DNA from: Saccharofermentans sp.
GTDB lineage: Bacteria > Bacillota > Clostridia > Saccharofermentanales > Saccharofermentanaceae
Reading direction: 5' to 3'
Length of the DNA: 64,000 nt
NCBI GenBank assembly: GCA_024403715.1
Contig: JAKSRJ010000007.1
Coordinates: 1 to 64,000, forward strand
Below the pieces are notes generated by a model that saw nothing but the letters and a program-made list of their open reading frames with translations, was not told the origin of the DNA and searched no databases. Positions 54,954-63,141 of the stretch are shown one piece after another (the first letter of the stretch is position 1; every line of letters begins with the position of its first letter). Made by a program: the position numbers and the translations under genes.

Positions 54954-56411
54954 TCAGATATATGTTGGTTTACCCTTGCCATTACGCTTTGATACATAAA
55001 GAGCTGTATCTGTTCTTTTATACAAATCGTCGTAACTATGGTCTCCAGTTCCTTCAATAAGCACACCCATGCTTACAGACAGATTAAACTGTTCAATCTT
55101 CTCCTTAAACATCTTCTCAAAAGCAAGATAGACACGGTCGGCTTTAAATTTTGCCCATTCCTCAGCCCTCTCCTGAGATTTATCAACAAATGAACAATAA
55201 ACCGCAAACTCATCGCCTCCGATACGACCAACTTTTACGAAATCTTCAGAGAACACCTCTCTTAACAAGTTACCCATATTGACAATGACTTCATCACCAA
55301 CCTTATGACCGAGCTGATCGTTAACCGACTTAAAGTTATCAAGATCCATAATGAAGAAAACCTTAGACTGCTTACCGTTATATACTCTTAAATCTTTCTC
55401 TGCCTGTATTCTGAACGATGTCTTATTTAAAAGACCAGTCATAAGATCAGTAGCAGCCTTATCTTCCAAATTTTCAACAACATCAGTAACTGAGTTATTT
55501 AGTTTTGTAAGTACTATCAACTGAATTAGTATAATTGCAACAACAATAACGATAACTATCAAAATAATTGTTGTGCTTAACTGTATTTGCTCCTGCATTA
55601 AATATGAAGTTGGAATTGAAGTAACTACTCTCCATCCGTTAGTCAAATTATTAGAAGTAACAAGATAATTATCATCCATTGCGCTAATACCTGTCTGATT
55701 ACCAAGCAGCAAATCAATATCAACAGGTAAACTCTGAGAAACCTCCACATCAGATGTTGAATAGATAATTGTTCCACGATTATCTATCATCCGAACTGTC
55801 ATAGCTGAAAGCTCATCTGGCATAGCAAATACACTATCGAACTCATCTGTATAAAATGATAAAACAGCAACTGCGTTAGGATTCAATCGCTTGACATAAT
55901 AAATACGATCAATATTACCCATGACGCCCGTTGCCCAACCATCTTCATGTCTATCATCAGTGATTAGGCTAGAAAAAAACTCATACTTACCACCATTAGG
56001 GAACATACTCTCTGTTGTCTGCGAAATCCAACCTGCACTTTTATCATTAGGATAGAGAACTCCAAAGTCACAGAAGTTTTCCATCATACTGAGGTCAATA
56101 ATACGCGATGTGATTGCATCCTTGGCAAGAATACGCTCATAATCAGATACTTCAGTATTAGTATCGTAGTATCCATAATAAGCTTCATCAGAAAACAACA
56201 AAGAGCATACTGTCTCAACTGTATTTAGATAATTATCAAGGTTGAGTTCAATCTGATGAGCATTTGCTGCAATAAAGTCAGAAGCATTACGCTCCATTGA
56301 AGACTTAGAAGAATTAATGAGAAGCGAAGAAACGACTACAGCAAAAACAACTGTAATCGCAATATATATAACCCCAAACAAAAGCTGTATTCTTTGTAAA
56401 CTCTTCTTCAT
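54954..56411 (-). CDS. Membrane diguanylate cyclase with Cache-like sensor and GGDEF domain
   Basis: 485 residues. Two transmembrane helices (about 12-34 and 285-308) enclose a 250-residue extracellular domain with the look of a dCache sensor (NASDFIAANAHQIELNLDNYLN; WRVVTSIPTSYLM at its end). The cytosolic part is a GGDEF domain (about 335-485) with DLMTGLLNKTSF, FKSVNDQLGHKVGDEV and the intact active site GRIGGDEFAVYC near 396. The upstream RxxD inhibitory site is not obvious. Makes c-di-GMP in response to an external signal. No EAL or HD-GYP gene is nearby. Ribosome site CGGAGG. Confidence 0.92.
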   Translation of the reverse strand: MKKSLQRIQLLFGVIYIAITVVFAVVVSSLLINSSKSSMERNASDFIAANAHQIELNLDNYLNTVETVCSLLFSDEAYYGYYDTNTEVSDYERILAKDAITSRIIDLSMMENFCDFGVLYPNDKSAGWISQTTESMFPNGGKYEFFSSLITDDRHEDGWATGVMGNIDRIYYVKRLNPNAVAVLSFYTDEFDSVFAMPDELSAMTVRMIDNRGTIIYSTSDVEVSQSLPVDIDLLLGNQTGISAMDDNYLVTSNNLTNGWRVVTSIPTSYLMQEQIQLSTTIILIVIVIVVAIILIQLIVLTKLNNSVTDVVENLEDKAATDLMTGLLNKTSFRIQAEKDLRVYNGKQSKVFFIMDLDNFKSVNDQLGHKVGDEVIVNMGNLLREVFSEDFVKVGRIGGDEFAVYCSFVDKSQERAEEWAKFKADRVYLAFEKMFKEKIEQFNLSVSMGVLIEGTGDHSYDDLYKRTDTALYVSKRNGKGKPTYI

Positions 56412-56473
56412 TACGATCCTCCGTAATAAACAAGGCTATTTTACAACAAAAAAGCTTCAATATCTAAAAATGG

Positions 56474-56503
56474 TTGTAAAACGAAGTGTAACTAAATTAT
56501 AAT
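56474..56503 (+). promoter_or_regulatory. Promoter giving a probable leaderless glycosyltransferase mRNA
   Basis: TTGTAA (56474-56479), 18-bp spacer, TATAAT (56498-56503). The normal start of transcription, 7 bp on, falls on the A of the ATG at 56510. No ribosome site precedes that ATG. Confidence 0.55.
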
Positions 56504-56509
56504 TGCCAT

Positions 56510-57709
56510 ATGAAAAAGATTGGTTTTGTTATTCCTTGGTATGGAGATAAGATTCCAGGTGGCGCAGAAGCAGAACTTCGTGGTATTGCGAAGCATTTAC
56601 AAGCCGCAGGTGTAGAACTTGAGATACTTACCACTTGTGTAAAAGAGTTTTCATCAGATTGGTCAGTAAACTTTTATAAAGAAGGAATTGCAGATGAAGG
56701 TGGACTTAAGGTAATACGTTTTCCTGCTCGTAGAAGGGACACTGTCGCCTTTGATTCAGTTAACCTTAAATTTATTAAGGGAATTCCTGTATCACCTGAA
56801 GAAGAAAAGATATTCATGCAAGAGATGGTTAATTCACCTGCTCTTTATGAATATATGAAGGAACATAAAGAAGAGTATTCTCTTTATGTTCACATACCTT
56901 ATATGTTTGGTACTGCATACTACGGAATCAAAGCTTGTCCTGAAAAATCAATACTCATACCATGCTTACACGAAGAAGCCTATGCACACATGAGTATTTA
57001 TCAGGATGTATTCCCTACTATAGCTGGTGCAATTTACCTAGCTCCTAATGAAATGAAACTAGCAAATGAGCTTTATGATTTATCAAAAGTTAAGCAAGCT
57101 GTATTAGGGGCTGGAGTTGACTCAGACTTTGATCCAGTAGCTCAGAGATTCCGTGATAAGTTTAAAATCACATCTCCATTTATCCTCTACGCTGGTCGTA
57201 AAGATACTGGTAAGAATGTAGATATGCTTATTAAGTATTTCCGTGAATACAGAAGACGCAAGCCAGTAGATTCTGACATAAAGCTTGTATTAATTGGAGG
57301 AGGAACCATAGATATTCCTGATGATATTAAATCTGAAATTATCGATTTAGGATTCGTAGATAGACAGGACAAATACGATGCATGCGCAGCTGCACTTTGT
57401 CTTTGCCAGCCATCTACACATGAGAGTTTCTCTATTGTAATTATGGAGAGTTGGCTTTCAGGAAGACCCGTTCTAGTTCACGAAGACTGTGCTGTTACCT
57501 GTGCATTTGCAAAAGAATCTAATTCAGGACTCTATTTCAAAGACTATTTTGATTTCGAAGGTGCTATTGATTATTACCTATCACATCCAGATATTGCTGC
57601 AACTATGGGTAAAACAGGGTGTGAATATGTTAAGCAAAGATTTACTTGGGACGTAATTACAGAAAAGTACACCAATTTCTTCAAGGAGGTTTCAAATGAA
57701 GAGTGTTAA
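56510..57709 (+). CDS. Glycosyltransferase family 4-like (GT-B) protein
   Basis: 399 residues. GT-B fold: the N-terminal half starts FVIPWYGDKIPGGAEAELRGIAKHL (nucleotide loop), and the C-terminal Rossmann half has FILYAGRKDTGKNVDML and the EX7E motif in HESFSIVIMESW near 303-314. Substrates unknown; the family transfers sugars from nucleotide sugars to lipids, polysaccharides or proteins. It precedes the HPr-like gene (14-bp overlap). No ribosome site before the ATG. Confidence 0.88.
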   Translation: MKKIGFVIPWYGDKIPGGAEAELRGIAKHLQAAGVELEILTTCVKEFSSDWSVNFYKEGIADEGGLKVIRFPARRRDTVAFDSVNLKFIKGIPVSPEEEKIFMQEMVNSPALYEYMKEHKEEYSLYVHIPYMFGTAYYGIKACPEKSILIPCLHEEAYAHMSIYQDVFPTIAGAIYLAPNEMKLANELYDLSKVKQAVLGAGVDSDFDPVAQRFRDKFKITSPFILYAGRKDTGKNVDMLIKYFREYRRRKPVDSDIKLVLIGGGTIDIPDDIKSEIIDLGFVDRQDKYDACAAALCLCQPSTHESFSIVIMESWLSGRPVLVHEDCAVTCAFAKESNSGLYFKDYFDFEGAIDYYLSHPDIAATMGKTGCEYVKQRFTWDVITEKYTNFFKEVSNEEC

Positions 57710-57926
57710 TGTAAAGCTTATGACAATCGATGATGTTAAGGAATTCGTTACATCATCAAACTTTTGCTCTTATGATATCGACCTTATTTCTGGCAGATAC
57801 ATTGTTGACGCTAAGTCTTTAATGGGAATCTTCAGTATTGTTCCATCAGAGAAGCTCGAGTGTCAGATTTTCTCTGACAACTGCGATGACTTCCTTAAGA
57901 TGATTGAAAAGTTTATCGTAGAGTAA
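57696..57926 (+). CDS. HPr-like (Crh-type) small protein lacking the active His
   Basis: 76 residues with the HPr fold pattern beta-alpha-beta-beta-alpha-beta-alpha. The regulatory block KSLMGIFSI (Ser at 42) matches the KSIMG motif of HPr, where Ser46 is phosphorylated by HPr kinase. There is no histidine anywhere in the protein, so it cannot carry the PTS phosphate. Crh of Bacillus has the same property and works in carbon control. Overlaps the glycosyltransferase gene by 14 bp, with AAGGAGG inside it. Confidence 0.75.
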   Translation: MKSVNVKLMTIDDVKEFVTSSNFCSYDIDLISGRYIVDAKSLMGIFSIVPSEKLECQIFSDNCDDFLKMIEKFIVE

Positions 57927-59879
57927 TTATCTTCTACCCTTTTTCTTCTTACGAGATGTTTTATGAGGACGCTTGCCCTCAAATTGAGTGCGCCCACCTC
58001 CGAGTTGTCTCTCGAAGCCTGGCTCAAAGACAAAATCTATTCTGTTTAACTCAGTGTCTACTGTCTCAACTACAATTCTAACAGGGAGACCAATTGTGAG
58101 CTTCACACCACTTCTGGCACCTACCGCACGGAAAGATCTCTCATCAAAAAGATAGTGGTCCTTCATAGAGCGAAATGGTACAAATCCTTCTACTGTATTA
58201 GGAAGCATTACAAAAAGACCTGCAGGAATAATAGAAGTAATCATACCATCGTATCTCTCACCAATATGATCCGTCATATATTCACAAACCTTAATATCAT
58301 CTGAGGCTCTTTCAGCCTCCACGCTATTACGTTCCATCTCAGAACTATGGAATGCTACTGCTTCAACAAGACCAACGAAATGTGAACGCTTCTGCTCTTC
58401 ATGAATATAACTTTTGATTATTCTATGAATATAAAGGTCAGGATATCTTCTTATTGGACTTGTGAAATGGCAATAGAATTCAGATGCCAATCCAAAGTGT
58501 CCATAATTATGAGAACTATAGCAAGCCTTAGCCATAGATCTCAACAAAATCTGATCCAGCATAGGTTTAGCAGTCTCATCCTTTACCGTATCCATGAAGT
58601 TAACTACATCCATCGGAGTAATATCACCAACAAGCTTACCCATAGCGCCAAATTCACGAGCAACCCTTGTAAATCTAGCTAGCTTAATAGGATCTGGATT
58701 CTCATGAACACGATAAACAAAAGGATAATTCATCCTGCAGAACTTCTCAGCTACAAATTCATTAGCACAAATCATAAACTGTTCGATGATGCCATTAGTA
58801 AAAGTAATTGGATAAGCCATTACATCAATAGCCTTACCTTCCTCGTCTAAGATTACCTTAGTCTCTGGGAAGTTAAAGTTAATAGCACCTCGATTGTCAC
58901 GCATACGCTTAAGAGTTGTTGCTAACTCATTCATCTGAAGAAGCATCTGATACATAGGATCATCAGTCTCTTCTTCAGTAAGAATCCTATAACACTCGTT
59001 ATAACTCATTCGTCTATCAGACTTGATAACGCTCTCGTATACTGCGCCATCATAAGTTATACCTTCAGAGTTTATATACATCTCTGCAGTCATAGTTAAT
59101 CGATCTACATTAGGGTTAAGCGAACACAATCCATTAGATAGCTTAGGAGGAAGCATTGGAATAACTCTATCTACAAGATATACAGATGTTGCTCTAAGCT
59201 TGGCCTCAACGTCTAAAGCAGTATTTTCTCTAACATAATTAGAAACATCAGCAATATGAACATAAAGCTTATAATTACCATCTTCTAATTTCTCAATAGA
59301 AATAGCATCATCCAAATCCTTGGCATCCTCACCATCTATTGTAATAGTAGTCAGATTTCTTAAATCCTTACGTCCATACTTAATCTCAGAATTAATCAAT
59401 TCTGGCTCTGGATTAAGAGGAAGGTCCTTTACTTCATCAACTACTGCTTCTGGGAAAGTTTGTGATAAACCATACTGACGAAGTACAGTCATCATCCTTA
59501 CATCATGCTTTCCTATATCACCTAATACTTCAACTATCTTTCCATAAAATTCATGATTAGTATTTGTTGGGTTAATTACTTCACAAACAACAGTCATCTT
59601 ATAAGGGGCACCATTAAGATGCACTTTGTCGATGTAAATCTTTCCAAAGTTAGTTTCCTTAAAACTTCTATCTGGAACAACTACTCCACCTTCACCATGT
59701 GGTAAAAGAAGTCCAACTACTTGATTCTTAACCTGCAATGGACCTCTAGCCTCGAGTTCAGCAAAGTTTTTTGGCTTACCAAAATCACCTTCAGCAGCTG
59801 CTCTTCTAGCCTGCTGCCTAATACTCATATTCTGTGCAGACTTACTTCTATTAAGTCTATTTCCATTAAATCTAGTCAT
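57927..59879 (-). CDS. rnr: Ribonuclease R
   Basis: 650 residues from ATG 59879 (GAGGTAG upstream; a more distal ATG at 59918 lies in the secG terminator). 3'-5' exoribonuclease. Cold-shock-like domain, RNB catalytic domain with the metal-binding DGEDAKDLDDAI near 205-216, and a C-terminal S1 domain (ERYDGMITSIIPAGLFV), ending in a Lys/Arg-rich tail. Usual partner of secG and smpB; smpB is not here. Its stop abuts, with no gap, the stop of the convergent HPr-like gene. Confidence 0.95.
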   Translation of the reverse strand: MTRFNGNRLNRSKSAQNMSIRQQARRAAAEGDFGKPKNFAELEARGPLQVKNQVVGLLLPHGEGGVVVPDRSFKETNFGKIYIDKVHLNGAPYKMTVVCEVINPTNTNHEFYGKIVEVLGDIGKHDVRMMTVLRQYGLSQTFPEAVVDEVKDLPLNPEPELINSEIKYGRKDLRNLTTITIDGEDAKDLDDAISIEKLEDGNYKLYVHIADVSNYVRENTALDVEAKLRATSVYLVDRVIPMLPPKLSNGLCSLNPNVDRLTMTAEMYINSEGITYDGAVYESVIKSDRRMSYNECYRILTEEETDDPMYQMLLQMNELATTLKRMRDNRGAINFNFPETKVILDEEGKAIDVMAYPITFTNGIIEQFMICANEFVAEKFCRMNYPFVYRVHENPDPIKLARFTRVAREFGAMGKLVGDITPMDVVNFMDTVKDETAKPMLDQILLRSMAKACYSSHNYGHFGLASEFYCHFTSPIRRYPDLYIHRIIKSYIHEEQKRSHFVGLVEAVAFHSSEMERNSVEAERASDDIKVCEYMTDHIGERYDGMITSIIPAGLFVMLPNTVEGFVPFRSMKDHYLFDERSFRAVGARSGVKLTIGLPVRIVVETVDTELNRIDFVFEPGFERQLGGGRTQFEGKRPHKTSRKKKKGRR

Positions 59880-59918
59880 ATTATCTACCTCTATTCTAAT
59901 TATACGCCTAATAAGCAA

Positions 59919-59948
59919 TAAAAAAGCGCCCTCATATGAAGGCGCTTA
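59919..59948 (-). terminator. Intrinsic terminator after secG
   Basis: AAGCGCC (59924-59930) pairs with GGCGCTT (59941-59947), with a partial inner stem, followed by TTTTTT on the minus strand. Confidence 0.85.
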
Positions 59949-59970
59949 ATAATCTTATTTAATCTGTGTA

Positions 59971-60222
59971 TCAGAAACCCTTAGTTACTGCGAGATAAAG
60001 AACAATAGATACTACTGCAAAAAGAATTGCAACAAGCTTTGTTGCCTGCTTAAGTCTCTCTTCTAAAGTTCTACCCTTAGCTTTGCTATAGTAAGAGTCA
60101 GAGGATGCGCCAGAAACAACACCCATACCCTGGTCATTACCTTCCTGTACGAGGAAAAGGATTACCATAGATACACCAAGTAATATATCAATAACAGATA
60201 AAAAGATATCAAGTGCGCTCAT
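59971..60222 (-). CDS. secG: Protein translocase subunit SecG
   Basis: 83 residues with two transmembrane helices (about 3-24 and 62-82). Between them is GNDQGMGVVSGASSDSYYSKAKGRTLEERLKQAT-type sequence; the Gly/Ser patch and the conserved RTLEERL are hallmarks. Upstream of rnr as in most Bacillota. Ribosome site AGGAGG. Confidence 0.94.
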   Translation of the reverse strand: MSALDIFLSVIDILLGVSMVILFLVQEGNDQGMGVVSGASSDSYYSKAKGRTLEERLKQATKLVAILFAVVSIVLYLAVTKGF

Positions 60223-60255
60223 TATTAAAGCCTCCTAAATATTTCAAGCCGTACG

Positions 60256-60284
60256 ATAATAACATAAGCAATTTTTATATGCAA
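60256..60284 (-). promoter_or_regulatory. SigA-type promoter of secG
   Basis: Minus strand TTGCAT (60279-60284), 17-bp spacer, TATTAT (60256-60261), about 30 bp before secG. Confidence 0.75.
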
Positions 60285-60292
60285 ATGTATTA

Positions 60293-63043
60293 TCACTTAG
60301 CTCCCTTGATAAGCTTGAAAATCTCACTTGCAGCAAATGGGATTAATGCAAGAGGGATTATGATAAGCCAAGCCATAGGCATCAATGCAACGTTCTTAAA
60401 GATTGTATTTACTCCAGGAACATAAATAGCAACCAATGTAAGAATCAATGAAAAACCTACAGCAGCATTCATAAGCTTATTAGAGAAGAATCCAATCTTA
60501 AATACAGACATTCTCTCAGATCTAGCAGCGTATGCTCTGAATAACTCTGAGAAGATAAGTGTCGCAAAAGCTACTGTTCTAGCACCAGTCAACGCATCAA
60601 TATCAGAAGCAAACATTGTACCTACACCCTTAGTAAGGCCATAAAGGAATCCGATAGCAACACTTGTAAAGATAGCAATTGCCTGAATTACAATATTAAT
60701 CATCATAGACTTATTGATAATTGATTCACCTTTACGTCTTGGTGGAAGTTTCATGATTCCTGGCTCACCCTTCTCGCGACCAAGTGCCAATGCAGGGAAA
60801 CTATCTGTAACTAAGTTAAGCCACAAAAGCTGAATAGCTGTAAGAGGAGCAGCAATTCCTGGAATAATCGAATTTGGAATTAGTGAGAGAAGGAAAATAA
60901 CTAGAATCTCACCTACATTACAAGAAAGAAGGAAGCTAACAAACTTTCTGATATTTGAATAAATAACTCTTCCCTCTTCTACCGCCTTAACAATGGTAGC
61001 AAAGTTATCATCCATCAAAATCATATCAGCAGAATTCTTAGACACATCTGTACCGGTAATACCCATTGCTACACCGATATCTGCTGATTTAAGTGCCATC
61101 GCATCATTAACACCATCACCAGTCATCGAAGCTATATGGTTATTATTTCTTAAGGCAGTTACAATTCGAACCTTATGCTCTGGAGATACACGTGCATATA
61201 CGTTTGTTGTCTCACACTTGATTCTTAGTAATTCATCGTCAATCTTATCAAGCTCAGAACCAGAAAGAGCTTCTGAAGTCTCATCCATCATCCCAAGATT
61301 ATTAGCAATAGCTACAGCTGAATCCTTATAATCACCAGTAATCATAACTGCTCTGATACCAGCTTCCTTACATACAGCAATAGCAGCCTTTGCCTCTTCT
61401 CTAGCTGGGTCAATCATACCGATCAATCCGATAAAAATCATATCTTCTTCGTGTCTGAAGTCTGGTGAGAAAACATTATCATGAGTCTTATAAGCAAAAG
61501 CTAAAACTCTGATAGCTTCTAGGCAAAAATCATGGTTTTGATTCTGTATTTTCTTAAGCACATCAGCGGTCATCTCATGAACACCATCTTCATCGACATA
61601 CTTAGTACATCTCGAAAGTACGATATCCGGACCACCCTTGGTGTAAGAAACAATTTTTCCATCAATAATTCCTGAATGATATGTTGTCATCATCTTACGG
61701 TCAGAGTCAAATGGGAGTTCCATCTCGCGAGGATACTTATCCATAGTATCATTACGCTTCATATCAAACTTCATACCGAGAGTTGTCAAAGCTCCCTCAG
61801 TAGGATCACCGATACATGAATACTCACCATTTTCGCCCTTAACTATAGCAGCATCATTACAAAGAACAGCACTTCGGATAAGAGATGTAATTACAGAAGT
61901 TGGCTTTATTTCATTTCCATCTTTATAAGTAATTTTACCTTCAGGAGCATAACCGTTGCCTTCTACGTTATAAACCTGATTTCCATCGTATAGAACCTTA
62001 ACAGTCATCTGATTTTGAGTTAAAGTACCAGTCTTATCTGAACAGATAACATCTACACAGCCCAAAGTCTCAACAGCCAAAAGTCTTTTAACAATAGCAT
62101 TACTCTGAGCCATCTTTGTCATACCGATAGAAAGAACGATTGTAACAACTGCAGCTAAGCCTTCTGGAATTGCTGCAACAGCCAAAGAGACAGCTGTCAT
62201 CAAAGCATCTACTACAGGGAGCTTTTGAATAAATACATCTACAGCAAATACGATAAAACATACGATGATACAAACGATAGCAAGTATCTTACCAAGACTA
62301 TTGAGATTCTTTTGTAATGGAGTTACATCATCCTCAATATTGGTAAGTCTGTCAGCTATCTTACCTAACTCTGTATCTTTTCCAGTGCCTACTACAACAC
62401 CTTTTGCTCTACCATATGTTACTGCTGTACCCATGAAGAGCATATTTTTACGGTCCCCAATTGAGCAATCAGATTCTAAAACTACATTTGCGTCCTTCTC
62501 AACAGAAACAGACTCACCTGTTAATGAAGCTTCTTCAGCCTTCAAAGAACTCGAAGAAATAAGTCTAATATCAGCAGATATCGCATCACCTGCATCAATC
62601 GATACAATATCACCTACTACGATTTTCTCAGAATCCACTAGAACTACTTCACCATCACGAATAACCTTAGTCTGTGGAGAACTCATCTTCTTCAAAGCAG
62701 CGAGAGCCTGATCTGCTTTACCTTCCTGGTATACACCTAAAATGGCATTAAGAATAACAATAGCTAAGATAACGATTACATCTACCCATCCTTCAAAGCC
62801 GTTATTCTCTTTAATAGCCATAAAAGCAGAAAGGACCGCTGCTGCAATCAAAATTACTACCATTGCATCAGCGAATTGAGCAAAGAACTTTTTCCAAAGT
62901 GGAACTTTCTTTTCTTCTCCTAAGGTATTAGGGCCATACTTTTCTAATCGATTATTAGCCTCAGATGAACTTAAACCCTTATTAACGTCCGTCTTAAGTT
63001 CGCCAACTACACTTTCAACGCTCTGCGAAAATGACTTTTCCAT
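60293..63043 (-). CDS. Calcium-translocating P-type ATPase, PMCA/SERCA type
   Basis: 916 residues, ten transmembrane helices. N-terminal cation ATPase domain (KGLSSSEANNRLEKYGPN), TGES near 174, ion site AAIPEGLAAVVTIVLS near 290-305, phosphorylation DKTGT near 337, nucleotide-binding domain and GDGVNDAMALKSADIGVAMG near 642. Six C-terminal segments follow. The Glu-Gly-Leu in M4 and the later NLVTDSFPAL favour Ca2+ over Na+/K+. Exports Ca2+ from the cytosol. Separate from secG with no terminator visible between. Confidence 0.93.
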   Translation of the reverse strand: MEKSFSQSVESVVGELKTDVNKGLSSSEANNRLEKYGPNTLGEEKKVPLWKKFFAQFADAMVVILIAAAVLSAFMAIKENNGFEGWVDVIVILAIVILNAILGVYQEGKADQALAALKKMSSPQTKVIRDGEVVLVDSEKIVVGDIVSIDAGDAISADIRLISSSSLKAEEASLTGESVSVEKDANVVLESDCSIGDRKNMLFMGTAVTYGRAKGVVVGTGKDTELGKIADRLTNIEDDVTPLQKNLNSLGKILAIVCIIVCFIVFAVDVFIQKLPVVDALMTAVSLAVAAIPEGLAAVVTIVLSIGMTKMAQSNAIVKRLLAVETLGCVDVICSDKTGTLTQNQMTVKVLYDGNQVYNVEGNGYAPEGKITYKDGNEIKPTSVITSLIRSAVLCNDAAIVKGENGEYSCIGDPTEGALTTLGMKFDMKRNDTMDKYPREMELPFDSDRKMMTTYHSGIIDGKIVSYTKGGPDIVLSRCTKYVDEDGVHEMTADVLKKIQNQNHDFCLEAIRVLAFAYKTHDNVFSPDFRHEEDMIFIGLIGMIDPAREEAKAAIAVCKEAGIRAVMITGDYKDSAVAIANNLGMMDETSEALSGSELDKIDDELLRIKCETTNVYARVSPEHKVRIVTALRNNNHIASMTGDGVNDAMALKSADIGVAMGITGTDVSKNSADMILMDDNFATIVKAVEEGRVIYSNIRKFVSFLLSCNVGEILVIFLLSLIPNSIIPGIAAPLTAIQLLWLNLVTDSFPALALGREKGEPGIMKLPPRRKGESIINKSMMINIVIQAIAIFTSVAIGFLYGLTKGVGTMFASDIDALTGARTVAFATLIFSELFRAYAARSERMSVFKIGFFSNKLMNAAVGFSLILTLVAIYVPGVNTIFKNVALMPMAWLIIIPLALIPFAASEIFKLIKGAK

Positions 63044-63074
63044 GTCTTTTTAACCTCGCTTCGTCCGCTTATAT

Positions 63075-63120
63075 TGTTTACAAACTTTATTAATTATAAA
63101 ATATGCTTGTACTTTTTCAA
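63075..63120. promoter_or_regulatory. Divergent overlapping promoters of the Ca2+ ATPase and the phosphodiester glycosidase genes
   Basis: Minus strand: TTGAAA (63115-63120), 16-bp spacer, TATAAT (63093-63098), for the ATPase. Plus strand: TTGTTT (63075-63080) and TAAAAT (63097-63102), 16 bp apart, for the right-hand gene. The -10 elements overlap, so the two genes may compete for polymerase. The plus one is less certain. Confidence 0.5.
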
Positions 63121-63141
63121 TATATGATGAGGGGAACAAAA

